Assembly (NCBI RefSeq): GCF_020595055.1
Contig: NZ_JAJDOO010000009.1
Span: forward strand, 112,027-176,026
Length of the DNA: 64,000 bases
DNA from: Desulfosporosinus shakirovi
GTDB lineage: Bacteria; Bacillota; Desulfitobacteriia; Desulfitobacteriales; Desulfitobacteriaceae
Reading direction: 5' to 3'
Both the position numbers and the translations under genes were made by a program. Shown here one piece after another: positions 42,695 through 52,096 of this stretch; positions within the stretch are counted from its first letter, which is position 1; the number at the start of each line of letters is the position of its first letter. Below the pieces are notes generated by a model. It made no database searches. It worked only from the letters and a program-made list of their open reading frames with translations, and was not told where the DNA came from.

Positions 42695-43435
42695 ATGAGT
42701 ATAGAATTTACGGAAACTCAAAAAAACCGATTGTCGGAGTTGGGCATGAAAAACCATATAATTCATTTAGATAAGGATCAGGGAAAGGAACTCGCGGAAA
42801 AGAATTTTAGAGACATGTGCGGGTATAACAGAGGAAAACCTGTAGCTGAGAGAATAATTGAAAGATCATTAAGAAGTTTGAATGATGTGTACCATCAGCT
42901 GGAAATCAAGGCTCTGATCTCAGAATACGAAAAAACTTGTGTTGAAGGAATTAATATGCTGCTGGACGGAAAACTGTTTGCTTGCAATGCTCTTGCTCAG
43001 ATTCCCGCCGAGGAAATTGAGCGAATATACATCTACCTGTTAACAGTTGGAGAACTAAATTTGAGCGAAGCCAGTATCCTGAATCAAGTTTACTATGATA
43101 TGTGGCAAAATGCATACATGGACGCCGGGCAGGAAATATTAAGACAATATTTGCAGGGATTGAGTTGCAATACAGACAGGTATGTTTCCGATAATTTTGG
43201 ACCGGGTTTTTTCGGTATGGATATTTCACAGTTGGAGCAATTTTTTGCCATATTGGATGGCGAGAAAATCAGTTTAAAATTGCTGGACAGTGGTTTTATG
43301 TCGCCCATAAAGAGTTATGCTGGGTTCTTTCTGGTCACAAACAGTAAACAAAACTTCGTCGGAAATGATTGCGGGAACTGCTTATCCTCAGGGAAAACCT
43401 GTATGTATTGTAAGGCGGGAAGAAAGATGGCATAA
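42695..43435 (+). CDS. MetH activation-domain-like protein with Cys-rich tail
   Basis: A 246-residue protein starting MSIEFTETQKNRLSELGMK (AGGTGACGGT before ATG 42695). Residues about 165-220 read SDNFGPGFFGMDISQLEQFF and LLDSGFMSPIKSYAGFFLV, the pattern of the S-adenosylmethionine-binding activation domain of cobalamin-dependent methionine synthase. The last 25 residues carry four cysteines, CGNCLSSGKTCMYC, that could bind metal or an iron-sulfur cluster. The gene ends the second pyl operon. It may help reactivate the corrinoid of MtmC by reductive methylation or electron delivery; no RamA homologue is seen in the window. This role is inference. Confidence 0.75.
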   Translation: MSIEFTETQKNRLSELGMKNHIIHLDKDQGKELAEKNFRDMCGYNRGKPVAERIIERSLRSLNDVYHQLEIKALISEYEKTCVEGINMLLDGKLFACNALAQIPAEEIERIYIYLLTVGELNLSEASILNQVYYDMWQNAYMDAGQEILRQYLQGLSCNTDRYVSDNFGPGFFGMDISQLEQFFAILDGEKISLKLLDSGFMSPIKSYAGFFLVTNSKQNFVGNDCGNCLSSGKTCMYCKAGRKMA

Positions 43436-43666
43436 TAAGTTTATGCAACATATCCGGCGTCAATTTGCCAGGTACATTTAATAACATACTCAGTTACCTG
43501 ATTCAATCGTTAAGCCAAAATACAATATTCAATAGTTCAAAACTATTGACTAGTAAAATTTTATCATATATTGTGATGGTAAGTTAATTCAAGAAAACCA
43601 TCGTAGCTTTATGAATGACTTACTTTATGAATGGCTTATTAGTAAGGTATTTTCTCTGAGCAACGG

Positions 43667-43717
43667 CGCTCTTCCGGGGTAGGTTTAACCTATTTCCCAG
43701 AAGAGCGTCATTTTTTT
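43667..43717 (+). terminator. Terminator of the second pyl operon
   Basis: Arms CGCTCTTCCGGG and CCCAGAAGAGCG with an inner near-palindrome TAGGTTTAACCTA, followed by TTTTTTT at 43711-43717. Confidence 0.85.
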
Positions 43718-43852
43718 CTCTGAGTCAGCTGGTTTGCAATGTGAAAAAATGATGAGGGTTTTTTCCGGTGGTATGCTACATTATCATGATTACAGGATTT
43801 ATCCGATAGCTAACTGGCCACTAACCCCTCCGCTTCTTCAAGCGGCGGGTCG

Positions 43853-43920
43853 CTTCTCGCCATCCTTGGCTACAGCGACACTAGTCCCTCCATGGACGTC
43901 GGATAAGTGGCACTAAGGCT
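43853..43920. repeat. Dispersed imperfect repeat, copy B
   Basis: Contains CTTCTCGCCATCCTTGG, CTACAGCGACACTAG, CCATGGACGTCGGATAAG and CACTAAGGCTC. It is related to copies at 27193-27275 and 53042-53103. The surrounding bases from 43797 include TTATCCGAT, which is inverted at the right side. Confidence 0.55.
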
Positions 43921-43939
43921 CCTGGATAACATCTTCTAA

Positions 43940-43971
43940 GGTTCAGGTGGGGTAAAAAACCCATCTGAACC
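43940..43971 (+). other. Leader hairpin before the MocR gene
   Basis: Twelve-base arms GGTTCAGGTGGG and CCCATCTGAACC with one G-T pair and no T-run. It is 43 bases before the regulator start and may be an operator or an attenuator-like structure. Confidence 0.4.
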
Positions 43972-44014
43972 AAGAATATTGTTAATATCCAGAATTGGAA
44001 AGAGAGGGATTTCC

Positions 44015-45430
44015 ATGCTCTTGCTGGATAAAATTGGACCGTTTTTGTATGAACAGCTATTTGAGGCTTTACGGCAGAGTATTATACAAGGTGATCTCAA
44101 AACAAACGACGCTCTTAAGCCGATTCGTGTATTGTCGGAAGAACTGCACATCAGCATCAATACCGTGAGCAGGGCATATCAGCAGCTACTGGAGGAAGGA
44201 TATATCCGGTCGGTTCAGGGAAGCGGCTATTATGTGGAGAACTTGTTAACTTTACCGAGATCGAGCGTGTTATATATAAAGGGACAAAAAGAAGTAGTAG
44301 GGGAGTCTATTGTTCCGCTGAAGTATGATTTCAATTATGAGAGCATTGAGTCAAGTTTTTTCCCGTGGACGAAGTGGAGAAAGTACATGCAGCACGCAAT
44401 GTTGGAGGAATCCTGTTCCACGAAAATCACATATGAATGCAACAAAGGAAATGTAGAATTACGGAAAAGTCTGTGCGATTACATCAACAACAGCCGGGGG
44501 GTAAAATGCAGTTGGGAGCAAATCGTCATTTCCGCCGGCACACAATATGCTATGGATATTATTACCGAAATATTACATGAGAAAGTACATACAATAGGTG
44601 TGGAAAACCCCAGCTTTATTGGAATGCAAAGAATATTTACGAATAAAGGATATTCGATCAAAGAGCTACCCATGACCGATCTAGGGATCGATATTGATGT
44701 CCTAGAAAACTCCATGTGTCATCTACTTTACTTAACGCCATCCCATCAATTTCCTACCGGAGTCACTACATCCTTGCCAAAACGTTTGCAGGTTTTGGAA
44801 TGGGCCCAAAAGAACCGCGCCTATATTATCGAAAATGATTATGACAATGAGTTTTTATATGGAGAAAAACCCCTTCCCTCTATTCAGTCTTTAAGCACTG
44901 GGCAGAATGTGATTTATTTGAGTACATTATCGAAGGTTCTCTCTCCGTCTCTTCGGTGTGCGTATTTTGTCCTCCCATACAAACTTATGGAAATATATGA
45001 AGATAAATACAAGTATTATTATTCGGCGCTTCCGACTTATTATCAGAAGGCACTGGCGTATTTTATCAGAGATGGGCATCTCGAAAAACATGTACGCAAA
45101 ATGTCGCTGTCAAACAGAAAAAAATACGGAATATTTAACAAAGTGATAAAAGAACATCTTGCAGGTGTCGTTAAGATTTTCCCGGCACCGGCAGGTTCTC
45201 ATACCTTGATACAAATTCCGGGATGCACGAGTCAAGAAGGCCTGATCACGAAGATGAGATTGAGAGGCTATGGAATTTATGGGACGAAAGACCATTGGCG
45301 GAACCAGCAAAAAGCATCGGAAAACATCTTCCTCTTTGGGTTTAATTCTATACCAGAAGAAGATCTAGAAGGAGCTTGCATTGAGTTTGCTTGTGCATTG
45401 AAAGAAATTATTAAAACATTAGAAATGTGA
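44015..45430 (+). CDS. MocR/GntR-family regulator with aminotransferase domain
   Basis: A 471-residue protein. Residues about 1-75 are a GntR winged helix (LYEQLFEALRQSIIQGDLK, SINTVSRAYQQLLEEGYI). The rest is a class I aminotransferase fold with the PLP lysine in LSTLSKVLSPSLR and ENDYDNEF upstream of it. MocR proteins use PLP and often an amine or amino acid as signal. ATG at 44015 is chosen with AGAGAGGG; an in-frame TTG at 43979 lacks a good site. It follows the mtmCB-pyl operon, whose control region has paired direct repeats suited to such a regulator. Methylamine sensing through a PLP aldimine is a speculation. Confidence 0.88.
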   Translation: MLLLDKIGPFLYEQLFEALRQSIIQGDLKTNDALKPIRVLSEELHISINTVSRAYQQLLEEGYIRSVQGSGYYVENLLTLPRSSVLYIKGQKEVVGESIVPLKYDFNYESIESSFFPWTKWRKYMQHAMLEESCSTKITYECNKGNVELRKSLCDYINNSRGVKCSWEQIVISAGTQYAMDIITEILHEKVHTIGVENPSFIGMQRIFTNKGYSIKELPMTDLGIDIDVLENSMCHLLYLTPSHQFPTGVTTSLPKRLQVLEWAQKNRAYIIENDYDNEFLYGEKPLPSIQSLSTGQNVIYLSTLSKVLSPSLRCAYFVLPYKLMEIYEDKYKYYYSALPTYYQKALAYFIRDGHLEKHVRKMSLSNRKKYGIFNKVIKEHLAGVVKIFPAPAGSHTLIQIPGCTSQEGLITKMRLRGYGIYGTKDHWRNQQKASENIFLFGFNSIPEEDLEGACIEFACALKEIIKTLEM

Positions 45431-45508
45431 TGGTACAGACGGAAAAAATAAAAAGAGATCGGAATTCAGAGTTCTTCTGTTTTGTTCCGGCAGATCTCCC
45501 AACTATCC

Positions 45509-45550
45509 TTATAAAGGACCGGGGCAAAATAAAGCCTCGGTCCTTTATAA
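45509..45550 (+). terminator. Terminator of the MocR gene
   Basis: Seventeen-base arms TTATAAAGGACCGGGGC and GCCTCGGTCCTTTATAA with one mismatch. Confidence 0.8.
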
Positions 45551-45625
45551 TTAAATGTCCTTTATAGTTAAATCATGTTCCTCTTTAATGGTAAATCTTT
45601 CAGTTTAAGAAAACATAGATAACGC

Positions 45626-45653
45626 TTTACATATCGCCAAAAAGTGATATCAT
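45626..45653 (+). promoter_or_regulatory. SigA-type promoter of the SPFH gene
   Basis: TTTACA (45626-45631), 16 bases, TATCAT (45648-45653), 35 bases before the ATG. Confidence 0.5.
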
Positions 45654-45688
45654 ATTAATATCGATATGAACTCAAGGAGGAAATTTAA

Positions 45689-46528
45689 ATGATAGAAAAA
45701 AAAGCTTGGGCTGTCAATGGTTATCTTGCTCTGATTCTTATGCTTGCCCTGATGATCGGTGGAATTGCCTTAGTCGTCCAGAAGAATTTAGTTAGTATCC
45801 CTCTGATTATTATGTCTATTTTCCTGGCAACTGGAATTATTGTCGTTCAACCTAATAAGTCCTATGCCTTGGTCTTTTTTGGAAGCTATCTCGGAACACT
45901 CCGCGAACCTGGCCTATGGTTAAGTGTTCCATTAGCTATTCGCAAAGGAGTTTCTTTAAAGGTTCGAAATTTCAACAGCAAAACTCTAAAGGTCAATGAC
46001 ATTGAGGGTAATCCAGTTGAAATTGCTGCAGTCGTTGTCTTTCGGGTTGTTGATACCGCTAAAGCTGTCTTCGACGTTGAAAAATACGAACAATTTGTGG
46101 AGATTCAAAGCGAAACTGCCTTGCGACACGTAGCTACGCGTTACGCTTATGACAGCTATGAAGGTTCAGGTTTCTCGCTAAGAGGGAATCCAGAAGAAGT
46201 TTCAGCCGAATTAATGAGAGAACTCCAGCAACGACTTAAGCTTGCCGGTGTGGAAGTGACCGAAGCTCGCCTTACTCATTTAGCCTATGCTACTGAAATT
46301 GCAGGCGCAATGCTTCAACGTCAACAGGCTTCCGCCATCCTCTCTGCCCGCCAAATTATTGTCGAAGGTGCTGTCGGTATGGTTCAGATGGCTATTGAAA
46401 GAATGGAAAATGATGGTGTCGTAAAACTTGACGAAGAGCGCAAGGCCGCAATGATTAATAACCTGCTCGTTTCCATCGTTTCTGAACGTTCAAGCCAACC
46501 TGTCATTAATACCGGAACTATGTATTAA
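45689..46528 (+). CDS. SPFH/Band-7 domain membrane protein
   Basis: A 279-residue protein. The first 50 residues contain two hydrophobic stretches (LALILMLALMIGGIALVV and LIIMSIFLATGIIVV). The SPFH domain follows from about residue 55 (NKSYALVFFGSYLGTLREPG) with a helical C-terminal part (QRQQASAILSARQIIVEGA). SPFH proteins scaffold membrane microdomains. AAGGAGG ribosome site. A small ribbon-helix-helix gene follows and may be in the same unit. Confidence 0.87.
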   Translation: MIEKKAWAVNGYLALILMLALMIGGIALVVQKNLVSIPLIIMSIFLATGIIVVQPNKSYALVFFGSYLGTLREPGLWLSVPLAIRKGVSLKVRNFNSKTLKVNDIEGNPVEIAAVVVFRVVDTAKAVFDVEKYEQFVEIQSETALRHVATRYAYDSYEGSGFSLRGNPEEVSAELMRELQQRLKLAGVEVTEARLTHLAYATEIAGAMLQRQQASAILSARQIIVEGAVGMVQMAIERMENDGVVKLDEERKAAMINNLLVSIVSERSSQPVINTGTMY

Positions 46529-46609
46529 TGTGAAAATTTGCTGCACTAAGCGATTTATACATTCCGACAGTACAAAGAATTAGCAGCTTGATATTGGATG
46601 TGGATAACT

Positions 46610-46801
46610 ATGGCAACAAAAAAACAATTCCCCTTACGCCTTGATCCTAAACTTTATGTAGCCTTAGAACGCTGGGCAGCCGATGAATTTCGAAGTGCCA
46701 ATGCACATATCGAATTTTTGCTCCGGGACGCAGTCCGACGGGCAGGACGTTTACAAGAGCATAGTAGCACTGAAGATTCCCAGACGTCAAAAGAGGTATA
46801 A
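46610..46801 (+). CDS. Small Arc/ribbon-helix-helix protein
   Basis: A 63-residue protein [20 protein letters not shown] and onward, with FPLRLDP forming the DNA-binding strand and two helices following ([20 protein letters not shown]). It is Arc/CopG-like. It follows the SPFH gene by 81 bases. Such RHH genes next to SPFH genes are common in Firmicutes; the target is unknown. ATG 46610 is preferred over ATG 46598 on conservation of the domain start. Confidence 0.72.
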   Translation: MATKKQFPLRLDPKLYVALERWAADEFRSANAHIEFLLRDAVRRAGRLQEHSSTEDSQTSKEV

Positions 46802-46862
46802 GCCCAAACAAAAGAAGCTGGAGCGCCTAGCAGCGTTCCGGCTTCTTTTGTTTGGGCTTATA
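46797..46862 (+). terminator. Long terminator hairpin after the SPFH unit
   Basis: Thirty-base arms differing at two positions, starting TATAAGCCCAAACAAAAG and ending CTTTTGTTTGGGCTTATA, with a short loop CTAGCA. It can serve both strands. Confidence 0.88.
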
Positions 46863-46969
46863 CGGATATGATAATATGATACTAACTACTCTACATTGAC
46901 AAGCTTCTGCATACTCAATTACCTAGGGAACACCCTACTTATTAACACTTTTTATTAAGCTTTGGTTTT

Positions 46970-48559
46970 TTACTTAGTATCGTCGAATACTTTATCTACA
47001 GTAGCACTTATAGTCTCCTTGCTTAATCCTAGACCCTCCGGCAGACCCTTTACGTCAATGTTAAGGTTCTTGGTTGTCTTAGCATCGAATGTGTTTGCCT
47101 TCATTACATCCATAAGGTCAAACCCAATCGTTTCCTTTAGTGACTCTGTTACTGCCTTAAGTGCTCCCACTGTGTATCTCGATACTTCAGATGTTCCATC
47201 TGAACCGCCGCCGCCACCAATGATTGTGATTTTATCAATTCTAGATAGAGGCTCCGCAACTGCTCTAGCGATTTCAGGAAGTTTCTCAATAACCATCTGG
47301 AGTTTACCAGCCTCGTCCATTTTTGCAAGTGCTTCAGCCTTCTCCGCGAGTGCATCAGCTTCCGCTAATCCCTTCGCCCTTATGGCACCGGCTTCCGCTT
47401 TACCCACAGCTTCAATGACACTAGCTTGAGCCTCACCCTCTAAGCGGAGTTTTTCCGCCTCGGCTTCCGCCGCTTTAACTTGCTCAAACTTTCTCCCTTC
47501 TGCCTCTAATAGTTGTTTTTGTCTAGCTGCTTCAGCAGGCTTAACAACTGTCTCTGATAGCTCAGCTTCTTTTCTCTCAGCCCTCTTCTTAGCAAGCTCA
47601 ATGTTCTTTTCTTCAGTGATGATCAGTACCTGTACTTGTGCTTCAGCTACTTCTTTATCACGTTGTTTCTCAAGCACAAGTGCATCCATTTCAGTATTCT
47701 TAACTTCTTTAGATGTAATATTACTCTGAATCTGATAGGCAGCATCCGCTACGGCTTTCTGTGTTTCTTGGTCTCTTTTGTACGTGAGTATTTTTAACTC
47801 TTTATCTTTTTCTGCCTCAGCGATTTGAGCCTCTGCCCCCAGCTCTGCCTGTTTACCCAGTTTACGAGCCTCTGCCGTTTTAATTTGCTGTTCTCTAAGA
47901 GCGTCTGCCGTACGAATTTCACGTTCTTTAGCCGCTTCAGCTTCTGCAATAGCAGCCGATGATTTGACCTTTGCGATTTGTTCTTTACCTAGAGCCTCAA
48001 TATATCCTTCATCATCCGTGATATCATTGATCGTAAATGATTTGAGCTCAAGACCCATTTCACCCAGTTCAGTTCCCGCTACCTGTTGTACTTTAGCTGA
48101 AAAACTTTCCCTATCATTGTAGATATCCTCTACACTCATGGATGATACAATTTCACGAAGCTTCCCTTTACATATTTCAGATGCCTGGGTTCTGATTGTC
48201 ATTAAGGTTTGTTCTTCTTTTGCAGAATTAAACTGTTGCACAGCTGCTAAAATACTATTTTGATCATTTTTAACCTTAATTACAACGATGCCCTCTGCAT
48301 TAAGTGGTACCCCTAATGCCGTCTTAGTTTGTCTGATTTCTACCGGAAACATAATGTTCTCTAGTGTGATGACATCCATTCTCTGTATAATCGGGATTAC
48401 CATAGTACCACCACCAGTAACTACCTTAGGCTTGCCTAACCCTACAATTACAGCCGCTTTGTCTGATGGTATTTTTTTCCAAGTACTCAATACCGCCACG
48501 ATGATCAAAATAAGACCTAACAAAATTATCCCTACAACCCCAAAGACCGAACTAAACAT
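46970..48559 (-). CDS. floT: Flotillin-like protein
   Basis: A 529-residue flotillin. It starts MFSSVFGVVGIILLGLILII (membrane hairpin), then a PHB domain (about residues 30-200) and a long Ala/Glu/Lys coiled coil (about 205-425), before a C-terminal GGGGSDGTSEVSRY region. ATG at 48559 with GGAGGT. Flotillins organise membrane rafts and usually pair with NfeD proteins, as here. Confidence 0.92.
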   Translation of the reverse strand: MFSSVFGVVGIILLGLILIIVAVLSTWKKIPSDKAAVIVGLGKPKVVTGGGTMVIPIIQRMDVITLENIMFPVEIRQTKTALGVPLNAEGIVVIKVKNDQNSILAAVQQFNSAKEEQTLMTIRTQASEICKGKLREIVSSMSVEDIYNDRESFSAKVQQVAGTELGEMGLELKSFTINDITDDEGYIEALGKEQIAKVKSSAAIAEAEAAKEREIRTADALREQQIKTAEARKLGKQAELGAEAQIAEAEKDKELKILTYKRDQETQKAVADAAYQIQSNITSKEVKNTEMDALVLEKQRDKEVAEAQVQVLIITEEKNIELAKKRAERKEAELSETVVKPAEAARQKQLLEAEGRKFEQVKAAEAEAEKLRLEGEAQASVIEAVGKAEAGAIRAKGLAEADALAEKAEALAKMDEAGKLQMVIEKLPEIARAVAEPLSRIDKITIIGGGGGSDGTSEVSRYTVGALKAVTESLKETIGFDLMDVMKANTFDAKTTKNLNIDVKGLPEGLGLSKETISATVDKVFDDTK

Positions 48560-48583
48560 TAAATCTACCTCCACTTCATTTGT

Positions 48584-49162
48584 CTATTCATATAACGGAT
48601 GCACATAATAAATATTTGCATCTTTATCAACCCCAGTGATTACAACTTCTGTTCCTTGGTCTATCCTCCCAGTATCGTCAAGCTTATAGAAATCACATAC
48701 CCTAGCCCTGTAGGATATGGAGGCTCCTGTACTATCCAAAACGGATACAACACCATCACTGTCCTTTGTAATCCTCAACGTTAATTTCCCTACTGCCCCT
48801 ACTATATCATCACTCGTTATTGCTAAAGGATTATTACGTTTTAACTTAACTATCACATATTTGTATAACACTATATAGGCTACAAATGATACTAACGCTA
48901 ACAACGCAATAATTACTACTGTGAATACCGTATTGATCATGTATGGCGCAAACAATCTTCCGAGTGACCCGAAAACAATCAATGCAAAACAAGTCGACAT
49001 TAAATTGAATGGTACGAGTCCATCAAAATCATGATTTGTATCCAAGTCAAAATCCACATCGAGTATTGACCCGAATACACCTGTTAACAGACTTAGTATT
49101 GGTACAGCAAACCCCGTTACTAAACATATATTGAATAGGATTGTCATGGTATCAATATTCAA
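48584..49162 (-). CDS. NfeD-like membrane protein
   Basis: A 192-residue protein with hydrophobic segments (about residues 7-30, 55-75, 80-100) and a C-terminal OB-fold (AVGKLTLRITKDSDGVVSV and later TEVVITGVDKDANIYYV). It is 24 bases upstream of the flotillin gene, the usual NfeD-flotillin order. The start is TTG at 49162 after AGGAGGTGCC. The stop is TAG. Confidence 0.85.
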   Translation of the reverse strand: MNIDTMTILFNICLVTGFAVPILSLLTGVFGSILDVDFDLDTNHDFDGLVPFNLMSTCFALIVFGSLGRLFAPYMINTVFTVVIIALLALVSFVAYIVLYKYVIVKLKRNNPLAITSDDIVGAVGKLTLRITKDSDGVVSVLDSTGASISYRARVCDFYKLDDTGRIDQGTEVVITGVDKDANIYYVHPLYE

Positions 49163-49655
49163 GGCACCTCCTCTTCCCTTATAAACGTTTTCGTCTATTA
49201 TTTGTGTTTCGACTTATCGAAAAAGCAAAACCAAATAATGCCCTTTATTTATCTGTGGCTGGCATTTTTTGATAGGATGGAGCCAAAGTTCATGTTTCTA
49301 CTGTATCAATTCTAAGCTAATCAACTATCACTCAAACTGATGTCTAGCCAATTGTAACTGTCATCCCAATCTTTTACAATTGGTAATTCGTGTAAAATAT
49401 TACTTGGTAATCGTAATATGTTACAATCATCTTATTAAACATAGAATTCAATACTTTTCCTAATTATTCCTGCTATAAATACAAATTATTATAAAAAATA
49501 CCAGAGCTTTAAACAAAGTCCCTGGCGAATACAAATACTAAATCATGCTTGTTAATAAATAATATACCTACTTACGATAATATTTGGATTCTATCTGTTG
49601 TAGCCCGGAACAAAAAGCTGGTCCACCTAACGGCGTTCCAGCTTTTTAATAATCC
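49163..49655. other. Intergenic region, no gene seen
   Basis: Upstream of NfeD and downstream of iorB. Apart from the terminator at 49612-49647 I see nothing supported. Confidence 0.5.
49612..49647 (-). terminator. Terminator of the buk-ptb-ior operon
   Basis: Arms AAAAAGCTGG and CCAGCTTTTT with a 16-base loop, nine bases after the iorB stop codon. Confidence 0.8.
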
Positions 49656-50237
49656 CTACTTTGCCTCGGCAACCCCAAAAGCAAAAGCTTTCTGGTTTAA
49701 TTCCAGCAGCTTAGCTGGGATTCTTGCCTCAAGTGCATTTTGCCAAGAATCCTCAGGGAAATCCATGTATTGAGAGAGAACTCCCATTAGCACAACGTTC
49801 GTGGCTTTGGCATTGCCAGCTTCGGAAGCTAATTTTAATCCGTCCAATCCAATACAACGCCCTACTCGCTCTTTAAGGTCACTAAGAATATTTTCGGGGT
49901 AAGTTGATGCTCCGATGAGTACGGTTAAAGGTACAATTTTTTGAGTATTAACGATCATGACGCCGTCCTTTTTTAAGAAGTGAGCCCACCGATAAGCTTC
50001 TAACTGCTCAAAGGCCACGATAAAGTCTGCTTCTCCCGGTTCGATGACCGGAGAATATACGCCTTCTCCCATTCGGACTTGAGTTACTACTGATCCGCCC
50101 CGTTGAGCCATACCGTGGATCTCTGACATTTTAACTTCATAACCCTCAGCAATAGCGACATGAGTTAAAACTTTGGAGGCCAAAATTGTTCCTTGGCCAC
50201 CGACTCCCACAAGTAAAACATTAATAATTTTAGGCAT
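49656..50237 (-). CDS. iorB: IorB, indolepyruvate:ferredoxin oxidoreductase beta subunit
   Basis: A 193-residue gamma-type subunit starting MPKIINVLLVGVGGQGTILASK, which is typical of IorB. It works with IorA to oxidise aryl or branched 2-oxoacids to acyl-CoA with ferredoxin. The ATG at 50237 overlaps the iorA stop by eight bases; the frame is open upstream but inside iorA. The stop is TAG. Confidence 0.92.
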   Translation of the reverse strand: MPKIINVLLVGVGGQGTILASKVLTHVAIAEGYEVKMSEIHGMAQRGGSVVTQVRMGEGVYSPVIEPGEADFIVAFEQLEAYRWAHFLKKDGVMIVNTQKIVPLTVLIGASTYPENILSDLKERVGRCIGLDGLKLASEAGNAKATNVVLMGVLSQYMDFPEDSWQNALEARIPAKLLELNQKAFAFGVAEAK

Positions 50238-51966
50238 TAAGATCACCGGCCTTTCGCAAGGCATTGAATTTACAGACATTAATACACACTCCACACCCTG
50301 TACATTGGGCTTGGTCAACTTGGGCTGTTTTGTTTTCCTGATCAAAGGAGATTGCTGGACATCCCAACTTCAAGCACATTTTACACCCGTTGCAGTCTTG
50401 GACTTGGAGTGGTTTTTCAGTGTTTTTGATAATAAGGGCACATGGACGCCGGGCAATGATCACTGAGGGTTCGGGAACGGCAACTTCAGTCTTGATAGTC
50501 TCCTTAACACTTGCCAAGTCAAAAGGATCAACCTCAGTAATTCGCTTTACTCCCAAGGCCTTACATAAGGCAACAAAGTCGACTTGAGGAGCTGGCTGAC
50601 CCATGAGAGTCTTACCTGTAGAAGGGTTTTCCTGGTGTCCTGTCATGGCGGTGATAGAGTTGTCCAGTATGATCGTAGTTAGATTTGCTCCATTATAAAC
50701 TACATCCATTAGGCCGGTAATGCCTGAGTGCAGAAAAGTTGAGTCGCCAATTACAGCGACCATATTTTCTGCCATTTCCGGATGGGCCTTAATCATTCCT
50801 AAGCCTGCAGATATTGACGCCCCCATGCAGATAGTAGTATCCATGGCTTCAAGTGGAGCCATGGCTCCCAGAGTGTAACAGCCAATATCACCGGAAACAA
50901 TGAGTTTAAGTTGTTTCAGGGTAAAAAACATTCCGCGGTGTGGGCAACCGGGGCACATGACAGGTGGACGAATCGGAGAGTCAAAAGCAGGGGCCACCGT
51001 TATCCCGAGTTGGCCGCTGATCTTTTCTGATACCATACGAACGGAGAGTTCACCATAAGGAGGGAAGAGTTCTTTCCCTATAACATTGATTCCTAAAAGA
51101 CGGACTTCCTTTTCCATATAAGGTTCTAATTCCTCGACAACATAAAGCTTATCTACCTTTGCAGCAAACTCTTTGATTAATCCAGACGGTAAGGGATTGG
51201 TTAATCCTAATTTGAGGATGGACGCCGCGGGAAGAGCTTCTTTGACATATTGATACGAAATTCCCGAAGTGATGATACCAATAGTCAGGTCTTGCAGTTC
51301 CATATAATTGACAGCTACCCTTTCGGTATAGGCTGCTAGTTTATACATCCTTTCTTCGACCACTAAACGTCGGGCGCGTCCATTTGCCGGAAGCATGACG
51401 TACTTACGCGGGTTCCGTTCAAAGGTTCTAACTTGTCGTTCTTGAGGATCCTTCAGCTCTACTAAACTTTGGGAATGCGCTATGCGAGTTGTGATTCGTA
51501 TCATAACCGGAGTATCAAAGGCTTCGGAAATATCCATCGCTAAGCCAACCATGTCCTTAGCCTCCTGGGAGTTCGAGGGTTCTAGCAAAGGTATCTTAGC
51601 AAACGCCGCATATAGTCTATTGTCCTGCTCGTTTTGTGAGGAGTGCATTCCAGGATCATCAGCTGATACCAAGACTAAGCCGGCGCGCGTTCCTGTATAA
51701 GCCACTGTGAAAAGGGGATCGGCGGCTACATTAACGCCAACCATTTTCATGGCAACAATAGCGCGAGCGCCGGCAATAGCTGCCCCAATTCCTACTTCCA
51801 TCGCTACCTTCTCATTTGGCGACCACTGACTGTAAACTTCTGGGTATTTCGCAATATTTTCGAGGATTTCCGTGCTTGGTGTACCAGGATAGGCTGCAGC
51901 AACGCTGACACCATATTCGTAGACACCCCGAGCAATTGCCTCATTGCCTGTCATTAATGTTTTCAT
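50230..51966 (-). CDS. iorA: IorA, indolepyruvate:ferredoxin oxidoreductase alpha subunit
   Basis: A 578-residue fused alpha/beta/delta-type subunit. The N-terminal pyrimidine-like domain begins MKTLMTGNEAIARGVYEYGV. The thiamine diphosphate domain is around residues 340-500 (GDIGCYTLG, GDSTFLHSGITGL). Two 4Fe-4S motifs close the protein, CNGCKMCLKLGCP and CTGCGVCINVCK. It lies downstream of ptb in the same operon as buk, so acyl-CoA made here can be turned to ATP and a fatty or aryl acid. Confidence 0.94.
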   Translation of the reverse strand: MKTLMTGNEAIARGVYEYGVSVAAAYPGTPSTEILENIAKYPEVYSQWSPNEKVAMEVGIGAAIAGARAIVAMKMVGVNVAADPLFTVAYTGTRAGLVLVSADDPGMHSSQNEQDNRLYAAFAKIPLLEPSNSQEAKDMVGLAMDISEAFDTPVMIRITTRIAHSQSLVELKDPQERQVRTFERNPRKYVMLPANGRARRLVVEERMYKLAAYTERVAVNYMELQDLTIGIITSGISYQYVKEALPAASILKLGLTNPLPSGLIKEFAAKVDKLYVVEELEPYMEKEVRLLGINVIGKELFPPYGELSVRMVSEKISGQLGITVAPAFDSPIRPPVMCPGCPHRGMFFTLKQLKLIVSGDIGCYTLGAMAPLEAMDTTICMGASISAGLGMIKAHPEMAENMVAVIGDSTFLHSGITGLMDVVYNGANLTTIILDNSITAMTGHQENPSTGKTLMGQPAPQVDFVALCKALGVKRITEVDPFDLASVKETIKTEVAVPEPSVIIARRPCALIIKNTEKPLQVQDCNGCKMCLKLGCPAISFDQENKTAQVDQAQCTGCGVCINVCKFNALRKAGDLNA

Positions 51967-52096
51967 GCCTTCTCTAGTCTCCCCCCTTAGTGGAAATGAT
52001 CAAAATTGTACTAAACCTTGTCCATGTAAGCATTTTAACTCAGATAACAAAAAAATGTAAGAGGCCAGATTAATCTCAATAAGATAATGGTTCAAT

